Shown here one piece after another: positions 51,280 to 59,855 of a stretch of DNA of 64,000 bases; position 1 is the first letter of the stretch, and the number at the start of each line of letters is the position of its first letter. Location of the stretch: the NCBI GenBank assembly GCA_030447505.1, contig JAUJOT010000002.1, forward strand, positions 62,001 to 126,000, read 5' to 3'. Position numbers and translations under genes: made by a program. Source of the DNA: Solirubrobacteraceae bacterium. Its GTDB lineage: Bacteria; Actinomycetota; Thermoleophilia; Solirubrobacterales; Solirubrobacteraceae. The notes beneath the pieces are model-generated. The model saw only the letters and a list, made by a program, of their open reading frames with translations, was not told where the DNA came from and ran no database searches.

Positions 51280-51729
51280 ATGAAGGTTCAGACGCTCGAG
51301 CGCGAGCAGCGCCTGCCCGGCACCCCCGAGGACGTGTTCGCGTTCTTCGCCGACGCGCGCAACCTCGAGGCGATCACGCCGCCGCTGCTGCGCTTCCGCG
51401 TCGTCACGCCTGGCCCGATCGTGATGGGCCGCGGCACGCTGATCCGCTACCGACTGCGCGTGCACGGCGTGCCGGTCAGCTGGCTGACGGAGATCACCCA
51501 GTGGGAGCCGCCGTACCGCTTCGTCGACGAGCAGCTCAAGGGGCCATATGCGCTGTGGCATCACACGCACGCGTTCGAGGCCGACGGCGACGAGACGATC
51601 ATGCGCGACGTCGTGCGCTTCCGGATCGGCTTCGGTGCGCTCGGCGCGCTCGCCAACGCGCTGGTCGTGCGGCGCGATCTCGAGCAGATCTTCGACTTCC
51701 GCGCGCAGCGCGTGCGCGAGCTGATGTAG
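51280..51729 (+). CDS. SRPBCC-family lipid-binding/cyclase-like protein
   Basis: A 149-residue START-like protein. The typical N-terminal LPGTPEDVFAFFADARNLEAITPPLLRFRVV and later VSWLTEITQWEPPYRFVDEQLKGPYALWHHTHAFE are those of the SRPBCC group that binds hydrophobic ligands in a deep pocket. The ligand is unknown; in other genomes relatives neighbour oxidoreductases for lipids or pigments. A GTG at 51259 in the same frame is another possible start. It opens a plus-strand pair with the large TPR gene. Confidence 0.82.
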   Translation: MKVQTLEREQRLPGTPEDVFAFFADARNLEAITPPLLRFRVVTPGPIVMGRGTLIRYRLRVHGVPVSWLTEITQWEPPYRFVDEQLKGPYALWHHTHAFEADGDETIMRDVVRFRIGFGALGALANALVVRRDLEQIFDFRAQRVRELM

Positions 51730-51762
51730 CGCAGAGCGGTCACGCCGGAGATACTCCTGCGG

Positions 51763-54700
51763 ATGGGGAAGGTGCGGTGGAGGCGGTTCCAGCTCGATCC
51801 TGTGCTCGCTGTCTGCTTTGCCGCGCTGTTCGCGTTTCCGGTCGCCGCCAGCGTCGTGGCGGCAGGGCAGCCGCTGGGTACCGAGGGCGCCGCGCCTGCG
51901 GCGCAGGTCGCCGGCGGCGCCGCCGCGCCATTGCGCGTCGTGCCGGCGTTCAGCGCCGGGAGCGCGCACGAACGCGGCGTGCGCAGCGAGTCGCTGCTGA
52001 CGGAGCCGGCGCACATGCGTGCGGCAGTGTCGCGCGCGCTGCGCGATCTCGTCGGACCACGCCGCGCGGTGAGCGTGATGCGCGTCATCACCGAGCCCGT
52101 CCCGCTCGTGAGCGAGCCGGCCGGGCAGGAGCCTCGCTATCCGTTTCGCTACGGCCGCCTCGAGCCGCTGCTGGACGCGGCGCTCTGCCGACCGTTGAGC
52201 GGGTATCGAGCCGCGCAGGCCAACGACGCCGGTGCGCTGTTGACGCTCGCCGCCGCGGGCGGGATGTTCGAGAACGCGGCGCAGGTCGCGTTCGCGCTCC
52301 TCGAGCGCGCCCGCGACGGACGGTCCTGCGGCGCGCAACTCAACCTCGCGTTCCTGCTGTCGACGCACGTGCTTCCCAAGGACCGCTTGGTCGAGGCTGA
52401 GTTCGCCCGCGCCGAACGCCTGTGTCCAGGCGATCTGGCGCCGACCTGGATGCTCGGCCAGTTCCAGTCACGGCGTGCCCGAGCGGACGTGCCGCAGCTG
52501 ATCCGGCGCCCGCTGGCGACGTTTCGCAGATTGCAGCGCCGGGCGCCGCGCTCGGCGCTGGGATGGTCGGGCGAAGGAGACACCGAGCTGCGCCTCGGCT
52601 ACCAGCACGCCGAGCTGCAGCCGTTCACCGCGCGGGCGCACTTTCGCCGCGCGCTGCAGCTCTTTCGCCGCGCCCAGCAGGTGGATCCCAGCGCCGCGGT
52701 CGCTGCCGGCGCGGCGCGCGCGCTGGCCGGCATGCGCGAGTACGGCGCTGCCGTCCGCGAGCAGCGCCATGCGGTCGCCGGCCGGTCGACGCTGGCGCCT
52801 GTGGCAGCGCGACAGGTGGAGTACCTCGAGCGCGACCACCGGTTCGCGGCCGCCGCCGCCGTCGCCCGGCCGCTGATCGTGGCGCCCCGGTTCGTACCGG
52901 CCCGGTCGCTCGTCGTCGAGGGCCCGCTCGAACAGTTCCTGGGCATCCTCGACGGCCCGGTGTTCGACGACGACATCGAGGGTCCGCTCTCGATCGGCGT
53001 CGACCGCGCGCACCCGGTCTCGCTGGACCTCACGGGCGAGGCGGGTGTGCTCGGCGCCAACGCGGTCGCGGACCTTTCGTTCATCCCGGAGTTCCGAGCC
53101 GTCAGCGGCGTCACGGGCCACGACCGCTGGTGTCCGTCGTGGTCGCGGCCGCGCGACCTGCTGCTCAGCGGCGACCCCAGCGCGGCCCGCACGGCGCTCC
53201 CCCGCCGGACGATCGACATCAGAGGCGGTGGCCCGTGTCAGGAGGAGCTCGCGCCGCTGGCGGCGATGGTCGAGCTCGAGGCCGGCAACGAGTCGCGGGC
53301 GCTGGCGCTGGCGGACCGTTCAGGCCTCGACGTGGCCGAGGAGGAACCGATCATCGCCCCACGGCCGACAGCGTTCGGGCGGCGGCTCGCCGGCCTCTAC
53401 GAGGCGCAGCAGAACATGTGGCGCTTCGCCGGCCGGCACGAGCGCGCACGCGTGGCAGCGCAGGAGTGGCTGCGGCGGCTGCCGCGCGATGCCGCGGCCG
53501 CCGACCGCCTCGGCGAGATCGCCTTCTTGTCAGAGGACTACCGCGTCGCGGCGCGCTGGTTCGCGATGTCGCTTCGCCTCACGCGCTCGACCCGCCGCGG
53601 CTGGACGTCGCAGGAGGCCTTCGCGCTGCTCAAGCAGGGAACCGCGCTGCGGCTCGCAGGTCGCGCCGACGCGGCGGTCGCAAGCCTCGAGCGTGCCGAC
53701 GAGGTCGCGTCGCGCGCCGAGGCACAGCACGGCGAGGATCGCGCGCCGGTGTTCGCCTCCTACCACGCCCGCGTGCAGGCCGGCGACGCGCACCTGCGCG
53801 CGCGACGTTACGCGGCCGCCGCGGAGGCCTACGACGCTGCGCGCGAACGCGAGCCGCAGATGCGCGGCTTCGACGAGCGCGCGCTCAGCCGGCCCGAGGC
53901 GCTGCACAACAACCAGGCGATCGCCGAGGCGAAGATCGGCGACCGCGACGCGGCCGTCGCCGCCGCGCGGATGGCGGTCGGCGCCGATCCAGGCAGCCCC
54001 GTCTTCCTCGCGACCGAAGGCTTCGCGCTGCGCCGTGCCGGCCGGCTGCGCGAGGCCGAGCGCGCGTACAGGGCCGCGCTGCGCGCCGATCCGACCGCCT
54101 ACACAGTGTGGAACGACCTCGGCGTCGTGCTCGGCCGTCGCGGCCGGTTCGACGACGCGGCGCAGGCCTTCCGCCGCGCCGTCGGCGTGGACGACGACTA
54201 CGCGATCGGCTGGTTCAACCTCGGTGTCGCGCAGGGGCGCCGCGGCCTCACGCACACGCTGGCCTCGCAGGGCTCGTTCGGCCGCGCGTTCGCCGCCGAC
54301 GACGGCTTGCGCGATCGCGAGCGGGAGCTGATCGCCGACGACGCCGTCTACTTCACCAACCTCGACCTGTCCAAGCCGCTGCCCCCGCGCTGGAGCTTCG
54401 CGAGCACGCAGCAGCACGCGCCCGTGGCGGCAGCCGGTTTCGTGCTGCTCGTGCTGCTCGGGGTGCGCCTCGGACGGTCGCTGCTCGCGCGGAGCTTCGG
54501 CGGCAACCTCGTGAGCAGGCTCATCGACCCGCTCCTGGGCGTGCTCGCGCGTCTTCCCCGCATGCCGCTGTTCACGCCGTCGCTCGTCGCCGTGCTCGCG
54601 ACGATCGCGACGTTCTCCGTCGGGCTGCTCGGAACGAGCGCGGGCAGCGCCGGCGACGCCGCGATCCTCGTGGCCGGCATGCTGGCGCTGATCGTGATCG

Positions 54701-55095
54701 TCGCCCGCGGCCGCGCGCTCGCGGCGCGCGAGGCCGACGTGCGGCTTGCTCAGCGCGGCTGGACGCCCGGATTCGCGCTGGCTGCCGCGGCCGCCGCCGC
54801 CGGCAGCGCCTGGGCACCGCTGCCGGTTGCCGAGCCGAGCGAACCCGCACCCGGCGTGCACTGGGTCGGGCCGATCCTCGTCGGCGTCGCGGCACTGGGG
54901 CTGCTCGTCCTCGGTGTCTGGCTCCACACCCCGGGCACGCTCGCGCTCGCCGCGGTGGCAGTCGTCATGACCGCGTCGCTGCTGACGCCGACGAAGCCGC
55001 TCGACGGCGGCTTCGTCGCGACCGGCACGACCGGCGTCGCGGTCGGGCTGGCGCTGCTCGGCGGCGGGCTCTTCTTCCTGCTCGGCGTCGGCTGA
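51763..55095 (+). CDS. Large TPR membrane protein
   Basis: A 1110-residue protein not recognised as a named family. An N-terminal helix (AVCFAALFAFPVAASVVAAGQ, about 16-36) exports the chain. Residues about 130-870 are alpha-helical and Ala/Arg-rich, with clear TPR units at about 720-870 (GSPVFLATEGFALRRAGRLREAERAYRAAL; YTVWNDLGVVLGRRGRFDDAAQAFRRAV). The last about 230 residues have about six membrane helices from FVLLVLLGVRLGRSL to GLALLGGGLFFLLGVG. A TPTKPLDGG segment between the last helices resembles the LDG motif of site-2 (M50) proteases, but no HExxH is present. It may be a scaffold for envelope proteins. It interrupts the rpsO-pnp neighbourhood on the opposite strand. Confidence 0.75.
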   Translation: MGKVRWRRFQLDPVLAVCFAALFAFPVAASVVAAGQPLGTEGAAPAAQVAGGAAAPLRVVPAFSAGSAHERGVRSESLLTEPAHMRAAVSRALRDLVGPRRAVSVMRVITEPVPLVSEPAGQEPRYPFRYGRLEPLLDAALCRPLSGYRAAQANDAGALLTLAAAGGMFENAAQVAFALLERARDGRSCGAQLNLAFLLSTHVLPKDRLVEAEFARAERLCPGDLAPTWMLGQFQSRRARADVPQLIRRPLATFRRLQRRAPRSALGWSGEGDTELRLGYQHAELQPFTARAHFRRALQLFRRAQQVDPSAAVAAGAARALAGMREYGAAVREQRHAVAGRSTLAPVAARQVEYLERDHRFAAAAAVARPLIVAPRFVPARSLVVEGPLEQFLGILDGPVFDDDIEGPLSIGVDRAHPVSLDLTGEAGVLGANAVADLSFIPEFRAVSGVTGHDRWCPSWSRPRDLLLSGDPSAARTALPRRTIDIRGGGPCQEELAPLAAMVELEAGNESRALALADRSGLDVAEEEPIIAPRPTAFGRRLAGLYEAQQNMWRFAGRHERARVAAQEWLRRLPRDAAAADRLGEIAFLSEDYRVAARWFAMSLRLTRSTRRGWTSQEAFALLKQGTALRLAGRADAAVASLERADEVASRAEAQHGEDRAPVFASYHARVQAGDAHLRARRYAAAAEAYDAAREREPQMRGFDERALSRPEALHNNQAIAEAKIGDRDAAVAAARMAVGADPGSPVFLATEGFALRRAGRLREAERAYRAALRADPTAYTVWNDLGVVLGRRGRFDDAAQAFRRAVGVDDDYAIGWFNLGVAQGRRGLTHTLASQGSFGRAFAADDGLRDRERELIADDAVYFTNLDLSKPLPPRWSFASTQQHAPVAAAGFVLLVLLGVRLGRSLLARSFGGNLVSRLIDPLLGVLARLPRMPLFTPSLVAVLATIATFSVGLLGTSAGSAGDAAILVAGMLALIVIVARGRALAAREADVRLAQRGWTPGFALAAAAAAAGSAWAPLPVAEPSEPAPGVHWVGPILVGVAALGLLVLGVWLHTPGTLALAAVAVVMTASLLTPTKPLDGGFVATGTTGVAVGLALLGGGLFFLLGVG

Positions 55096-55110
55096 GCGCG
55101 CGGCCGGCGG

Positions 55111-55578
55111 TCAGGCCGGGCTCGCGGCCAGGGCGTCGAAGATCAGGTTCGCACCCGGCAGGATGCCGGGGTGCTCGCCCTCCCACGACCACTGCACCTT
55201 CTGGTCGGGGCCGACGATGACCAGCGCACGGTTGGAGACCCCCGTCGGCTCGAACAGGGCGCCGAACGCGGCCGACGCAGCGCCCTGCGGATGGGCGTCC
55301 GACAGCATCGGGATCGTCACGCGCAGCGACTCGCGAAACGCGACCTGGCTGTCGGTCTGATCGATCGAGACTCCGTAGAGCGTGGCGCCCTGCGCGGCGA
55401 GGTCCTCGAGGACCTCCTGGTAGATCTGGAACTGATCTGTGCAGACCGAGCTGAACGCCGACGGATAGAAGACGAGCACCGTCGTCCTGCCCGCCAGGTC
55501 GTCACGCGTGAACGGCTCGCCGTCCTCGCGGCGCAAGGTGAACGGCGGAACGTCGGAGCCCGCCGCGATGATGCTCAC
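55111..55578 (-). CDS. AhpE-like peroxiredoxin
   Basis: A 155-residue thiol peroxidase. The peroxidatic cysteine is Cys46 in [12 protein letters not shown], where the family Thr of PxxxTxxC is Ser43. An Arg in the second half ([11 protein letters not shown]) completes the active site. There is no resolving Cys in the usual place, so it is a 1-Cys enzyme that reduces peroxides using an external thiol such as mycothiol/mycoredoxin. Its ATG overlaps the rpsO stop by 4 bases, so it is translated with the ribosomal protein operon. Confidence 0.88.
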   Translation of the reverse strand: MSIIAAGSDVPPFTLRREDGEPFTRDDLAGRTTVLVFYPSAFSSVCTDQFQIYQEVLEDLAAQGATLYGVSIDQTDSQVAFRESLRVTIPMLSDAHPQGAASAAFGALFEPTGVSNRALVIVGPDQKVQWSWEGEHPGILPGANLIFDALAASPA

Positions 55579-55844
55579 CGGCGCAACCCGAGTTCCTTGA
55601 TCAGCGCTCGGTACCCGTCGAGGTCGTGCTTCTGGAAGTAGTTCAGCAGTCGGCGGCGACGGCCGACGAGCATGAGCAGCCCACGGCGCGAGTGGTGGTC
55701 CTTCTGGTTCGAGCGAAGATGCTCGGTGAGCTGGTTGATGCGCTCGGTGAGCAGCGCGACCTGCACGCGGGTGTTGCCCGTGTCCTGGTCGTTCTCACCG
55801 AACTGGCTGACGAGCTCTTGCTTGCGTTCTTGTGTCAGTGCCAT
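55575..55844 (-). CDS. rpsO: 30S ribosomal protein S15
   Basis: An 89-residue S15, full length. [26 protein letters not shown] and [32 protein letters not shown] match the family throughout. It binds 16S rRNA early in small-subunit assembly and often represses its own mRNA; no pseudoknot was examined here. It follows ribF by 21 bases in the nusA-infB-rpsO cluster and is coupled to the peroxiredoxin downstream. Confidence 0.97.
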   Translation of the reverse strand: MALTQERKQELVSQFGENDQDTGNTRVQVALLTERINQLTEHLRSNQKDHHSRRGLLMLVGRRRRLLNYFQKHDLDGYRALIKELGLRR

Positions 55845-55865
55845 GCGACGGGCAAAGGTAGCAAC

Positions 55866-56759
55866 TCACGCGCCGCCCCGGCCGGCGATCGCGCGCGCGG
55901 CATCGACGTCGAGCGCCATCTGCTCGATCAGCGCGTCGATCGAGTCAAAGCGCTTCTCGCCGCGCAGGCGCTTGAGGAAGGCGATCTCCAGGCGCGTCTC
56001 GTAGAGGTCGCCGCAGAAGTCGAGCAGGTAGGCCTCGATCAGCTCGCCACGACCGGTGACGAACGTCGGGCGCACGCCGACGCTGACGGCGGCGGGGAAC
56101 GTCTGCCCGCTGCTCGTCGTCGCCCGCGCCCCGTACACCCCGTGCCCCGGCGTCACGAAGGCGCTGTGCGGGACGAGGTTCGCCGTCGGGTAGCCGAGCT
56201 CGCGTCCGCGCTCGTCGCCGTGCACGACCTCGCCGCAGACCGTGAACGGGTCGCCGAGCAGGCGCCCGGCGTACTCGACGGCGCCGCCGAGCACGAGCGC
56301 GCGGATGTGGCTGGAGGAGACGATCTCCCCGTCGATCTCGAGCAGCTTCTCGACCCGCGTCTCGAAGCGCTCGTCGGAGCGCAGCAGCTCCGTATCGCCC
56401 TGCGCCTTGTGCCCGAAGCGGAAGTTCTCGCCGACCGCCACGTGCGTCGCGCCGAGCGCGCCGACGAGCACGTCGTCGAGGAAGTCCTTCGCCGAGCGGG
56501 CTGCGAACTGCGCGTCGAACGGGACCACGACGAGCTCGTCGACGCCGAGCGAGGCGATCAGCTGCGCCTTGCGCGGCGGATCGGTCAGCAGGCGCGGCGC
56601 CGCACCGGGCTGGATGACGGCGGTCGGATGCGGATCGAACGTGAGGACCGTGTCGGCGCCGCGGATGACCTCGCGATGGCCGAGGTGGACGCCGTCGAAG
56701 GTCCCGACGGCGACCCGCCGTGCGCGCGGCTCGACGTCGGGCAGACGTGTGACCTTCAC
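55866..56759 (-). CDS. ribF: Bifunctional riboflavin kinase/FAD synthetase
   Basis: A 297-residue enzyme that makes FMN and FAD. The N-terminal nucleotidyltransferase domain has VAVGTFDGVHLGHREVI and the ISS-like SSSHIRALVLGG motif; the C-terminal riboflavin kinase domain has HGDERGRELGYPTANLVPHSAFVTPGHGVYG and AYLLDFCGDLYE. Start overlaps the truB stop by 4 bases (ATGA, 56756-56759). The truB-ribF-rpsO order is classic for bacteria. Confidence 0.95.
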   Translation of the reverse strand: MKVTRLPDVEPRARRVAVGTFDGVHLGHREVIRGADTVLTFDPHPTAVIQPGAAPRLLTDPPRKAQLIASLGVDELVVVPFDAQFAARSAKDFLDDVLVGALGATHVAVGENFRFGHKAQGDTELLRSDERFETRVEKLLEIDGEIVSSSHIRALVLGGAVEYAGRLLGDPFTVCGEVVHGDERGRELGYPTANLVPHSAFVTPGHGVYGARATTSSGQTFPAAVSVGVRPTFVTGRGELIEAYLLDFCGDLYETRLEIAFLKRLRGEKRFDSIDALIEQMALDVDAARAIAGRGGA

Positions 56760-57556
56760 GCGCGGAAGCCTACGACGGGCTTCAGCGCCCCGTCACGCGG
56801 CTGCGCGATCGCGATCGCCCCCTCGTCGTCGAGCAGCAGCACGTCCGCGGCGCCCTCCGGTCCCTGCGCGGCGACGGCACAGCCGTGCCCGGCGCGGCGC
56901 GCGTCGTCGGGCTGCAGGCGCACCGCCGGCAGGATGCGGGCCAGCACGTCGGCGAGCGCCACCAACCGCGAGGGGTCCGCGGCGGCGAGCTCGAACGGAC
57001 CGATCGCGGTGCGCCGCAGGGCTTCGCAGTACGCATCGCCGAGGTCGGCGACGAGCGTGCGGACGTAGGTGCCGGCCGAGCACTCGATCGCAAAGGCGGC
57101 GCGCTCGTCCTCGCGCCACAGCTGCTCGAAGCGGTGGACCGTGACCGGCCGCGCGTCGAGCTGCACCTCCTCGCCCGCGCGTGCCAGCTCGTACGCGCGC
57201 CGCCCGCCGACCTTCACGGCGCTGTAGGGGTGCGGGCGCTGCAGCAGCTCGCCCGTCGCAAGCGGCGGCGGGTCGGGCGGGACGTTGCCCGTCTGCGTGG
57301 TCTCGCCCTCGGTGTCGCCCGTGCTCGAGACGTAGCCCAGCCGCGCGACCGTCTCGTAGCGCTTGGGCAGCGCCATCAGATAGCGCTGGATACGCGTCGC
57401 GCGGCCGACGAGCACGAGCAGCAGCCCGGTCGCGAACGGGTCCAGCGTGCCGGCATGGCCGACCCGCCGCGCGCGGTGCTCTCGGCGCACGGCCGCGACG
57501 ATGTCGTGCGAGGTCTTGCCCGCCGGCTTGTCGATGAGCAGGACGCCGTCGGACAC
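56756..57556 (-). CDS. truB: tRNA pseudouridine(55) synthase
   Basis: A 266-residue enzyme. The catalytic aspartate is in RRVGHAGTLDPFATGLLLVLVG; GVLLIDKPAGKTSHD is the family N-terminus and CSAGTYVRTLVADLG the KTxR-like region. It isomerises U55 in the T loop of tRNAs. The C-terminal about 55 residues form a reduced PUA-like domain. Coupled to ribF; 49 bases after the upstream hypothetical gene. Confidence 0.95.
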   Translation of the reverse strand: MSDGVLLIDKPAGKTSHDIVAAVRREHRARRVGHAGTLDPFATGLLLVLVGRATRIQRYLMALPKRYETVARLGYVSSTGDTEGETTQTGNVPPDPPPLATGELLQRPHPYSAVKVGGRRAYELARAGEEVQLDARPVTVHRFEQLWREDERAAFAIECSAGTYVRTLVADLGDAYCEALRRTAIGPFELAAADPSRLVALADVLARILPAVRLQPDDARRAGHGCAVAAQGPEGAADVLLLDDEGAIAIAQPRDGALKPVVGFRA

Positions 57557-57605
57557 GCGCCCCAGGCTAGTCAGCTGCCCGGCGGGGCGCCCCGCCGCTG
57601 GCCGA

Positions 57606-57953
57606 CTACGCCTTCTCGGCGTTGAGCGGCGGCGCGTTTCGGCGGTCGAGCACCTCGAGCGTCATGTCGTCGGGGACGATCTTGACCGTCTTGTACTCGA
57701 CGTCGGTCTGCTCCTCCCAGTGCACGTCGATGCCGCGGATCACCGGCGGCTGGTAACCCTCGGGGAACGTCACGACGCGCTCGAGGATCAGCTGCTCCGG
57801 ATCGTCGCCCTGGTCCTCCGCCTTGCGCAGCTCCATCTTCCAGCCGGCCGACGGGAACGTCGCCCAGACGTCGACGACGACCACTCCTGGACCGAGCAGA
57901 GCCTTCCAGTCACGGCACTTCCCGGGAAGGGGCTCGCGTTCTGATGCTTCCAT
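57606..57953 (-). CDS. Hypothetical protein
   Basis: A 115-residue acidic protein of unknown family. It reads smoothly with beta-strand pattern (VVVVDVWATFPSAGWKMELRK, ILERVVTFPEGYQPPVIRGIDVHW, TVKIVPDDMTLEVL). No signal peptide, membrane helix or cysteine pair. The ATG has an excellent ribosome site (AGGAGGT, 9 bases upstream). It sits between nrnA and truB, where most genomes have no gene, so it may be a lineage-specific insert. Confidence 0.65.
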   Translation of the reverse strand: MEASEREPLPGKCRDWKALLGPGVVVVDVWATFPSAGWKMELRKAEDQGDDPEQLILERVVTFPEGYQPPVIRGIDVHWEEQTDVEYKTVKIVPDDMTLEVLDRRNAPPLNAEKA

Positions 57954-58003
57954 CTCGGCATACCTCCTAGATCGCGTTCGTCATCGCATCCTGTCAGGAG
58001 GGA

Positions 58004-58999
58004 CTACCCGTCGAGCTGCGCGGCCACCTCTTGGCGCAGGAACGCGACGAGCTCGTCGGGCGCCATCTGCGTCGCGAAGCCTGCCGCCTGACGGTGCCCG
58101 CCGCCGCTCTGCGCGCGCGCGACGAGCGAGACGTCGACCGCGCCGTCGGTTGCGCGCAGGGAGACCTTCCAGCTGGCGCGGCGGTCGTCGCCCGTCAGCT
58201 CGCGTGCGAGCGCGGCGACCTTGGTGCCCTGCACGGCGCGCAGGTGGTCGATGATCCCTTCGGTGTAGGAGTCCTCCGCGCCCGTCTCGGTGAAGTCCTG
58301 GCGGCTGAGGCGGGCGAGTGTCAGGCGGCCGTCGTCGAAGCGCTGCATGCCGCTCAGCGCGCGCGCGAGCAGGGCGAGCTTGGGTTCGGGAACACCCTCG
58401 TACAGGCGGCGGTAGATCTCGTGCACCTCGACGCCGGCCTCGATCAGGTCGGCCGCCATGACGTGCGCGGCGGGTCCCGTGTTCTCGTACATGAAGCGCC
58501 CGGTGTCCGTCACGAGGCCGACGTAGAGCGCCTCGGCGATGTGCGGCGTCAGCGGGACGTCCAGCGCTCGCATGAGATCCCAGACGATCTCCGCCGTGCA
58601 CGACGCCTCGGGCACGACGTGGTTGATCGTCCCGAACTGCGTGTTGTCGTGGTGGTGGTCGAGGTTGAGGATCGGCGCGTCGCCGACCTCGACGGCGTTG
58701 CGGTCGAAGTTGCCGCAGTCCAGGAACACGATCGTGCGCTGCGCGACGTCGTCGGGAACGTCGCTGACGAGCCCGTCGAACTGAAAGAACGCGTACTCGT
58801 AGGGCAGCGGGAACTCGTCCCGGCCGATGAACATCAGCGAGTCCTTGCCGAGCGCGCGCATCACGCCCTGCATCGCGACGAGCGACCCGAGCGCGTCCCC
58901 GTCGGGGTTCTCGTGCGTGACGAGCACGAAGCGCTGGCCGTCACGGATCGCGCCGACGATCTCGGCGCGCGTGCCTGCCGTCGGGCCGGCGACGGTCAC
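58004..58999 (-). CDS. nrnA: DHH-family oligoribonuclease/pAp phosphatase
   Basis: A 331-residue DHH/DHHA1 phosphoesterase. Metal-site motifs are THENPDGDALGS, FLDCGNFDRNA and LNLDHHHDN; the C-terminal DHHA1 domain ends with SGGGHRQAAGFA. It degrades nanoRNAs of 2-5 nucleotides and 3'-phosphoadenosine 5'-phosphate. Its start overlaps the rbfA stop by 4 bases (58996-58999), matching the usual rbfA-nrnA-truB order. Confidence 0.93.
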   Translation of the reverse strand: MTVAGPTAGTRAEIVGAIRDGQRFVLVTHENPDGDALGSLVAMQGVMRALGKDSLMFIGRDEFPLPYEYAFFQFDGLVSDVPDDVAQRTIVFLDCGNFDRNAVEVGDAPILNLDHHHDNTQFGTINHVVPEASCTAEIVWDLMRALDVPLTPHIAEALYVGLVTDTGRFMYENTGPAAHVMAADLIEAGVEVHEIYRRLYEGVPEPKLALLARALSGMQRFDDGRLTLARLSRQDFTETGAEDSYTEGIIDHLRAVQGTKVAALARELTGDDRRASWKVSLRATDGAVDVSLVARAQSGGGHRQAAGFATQMAPDELVAFLRQEVAAQLDG

Positions 59000-59343
59000 G
59001 TCTCCTGTGCCTCGCGGCGGAGGATCTCCTCCAGGTGCATCGCCCGGTCGGTCGTCTCGTCGTAGAGGAACTCGAGCGTCGGCGTGCGCTTCATGCGCAG
59101 CTCGCGCGCAAGGCGGCGCTGCAGGGCGCCGTGAGCGGACTCCAGGCCGGCCATCGTCGCCGAACGCTGCGCCTCGTTTCCGAGCACGCTGACGTAGACG
59201 CGGGCATGGCGAAGATCTGGGGAGGTCTTGACGCTCGTCATCGTGACGAAACCGATTCTCGGGTCCTGCAGATCCTGGGCGACGGCGTCGGACAGGACCT
59301 GCCTGACGGCCTCGTCCACGCGCCTCATCCGATCCGAGGGCAT
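58996..59343 (-). CDS. rbfA: 30S ribosome-binding factor A
   Basis: A 115-residue KH-type factor that matures the 5' end of 16S rRNA. RMRRVDEAVRQVLSDAV, GFVTMTSVKTSPDLRHARVYVSVLG and LRMKRTPTLEFLYDETTDRAMHLEEIL are family segments. The gene is coupled to nrnA. A 162-base spacer to the DUF503 gene upstream holds nothing I recognise. Confidence 0.94.
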   Translation of the reverse strand: MPSDRMRRVDEAVRQVLSDAVAQDLQDPRIGFVTMTSVKTSPDLRHARVYVSVLGNEAQRSATMAGLESAHGALQRRLARELRMKRTPTLEFLYDETTDRAMHLEEILRREAQET

Positions 59344-59505
59344 CCTAGTGATTCCTCCCGTGACGGACCGTGCGCAAACCCGGGATGCCGGCGCCGTCTG
59401 CCGAGGACGCAGGATCGAAGGTGTGGCTCTGCCAGATCGAGGTCCGAGGACGCTGGCAGACGGTGATCGGCGCCTGGGGTTGCGTACGGGCTGTTGCGTG
59501 AGGGA

Positions 59506-59820
59506 TCACTGGTCCCAAACGTCCTCGAAGGACCTGACCGTGCGCTCGACCCGACAGCTCTCCGGAAAGCGCTCGAGCAGAAAGCGCTCGACGCGATCGG
59601 TGGCGCTCTCGACGTTGTTGATCGAGCCGCCCGTCAGCGCGGCCGCGAGCGTCGAGCGCTGCCAGAGATCCCGATGGCCGACCTCGGCCACCGTCACGCC
59701 CATCCGCCCGTGCAGCTGCGCCTTCACCGACGCGAGATCCTTGCGCTTTGCTTTCAGCGAACCGGCGTCGGGGAAGTGCAGATGGACGAGCAGCAGCGCG
59801 ACGTACGCGTCGTCGACCAT
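59506..59820 (-). CDS. DUF503-family protein (YlxP-like)
   Basis: A 104-residue protein with the family pattern: VALLLVHLHFPDAGSLKAKR, VAEVGHRDLWQRSTLAAALTGG and a C-terminal helix. DUF503 genes lie between infB and rbfA in many Gram-positives (ylxP), as here. A role with ribosome maturation is presumed from the neighbourhood only. The ATG lies 35 bases after the infB stop. Confidence 0.88.
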   Translation of the reverse strand: MVDDAYVALLLVHLHFPDAGSLKAKRKDLASVKAQLHGRMGVTVAEVGHRDLWQRSTLAAALTGGSINNVESATDRVERFLLERFPESCRVERTVRSFEDVWDQ

Positions 59821-59855
59821 CGCTGGCTAGTGGTTCGTACTTCCAGGACGCGCCA

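Noticed and set aside
54984-55010. Active M50 site-2 protease in the TPR protein
   Set aside because: The LDGG-like segment is present but no HExxH zinc motif was found in any membrane helix.
52422-55220. A 932-codon plus-strand frame inside the TPR gene
   Set aside because: Composition is extremely Arg-rich with no recognisable domain; the TPR frame at 51763-55095 has the repeats and membrane helices.
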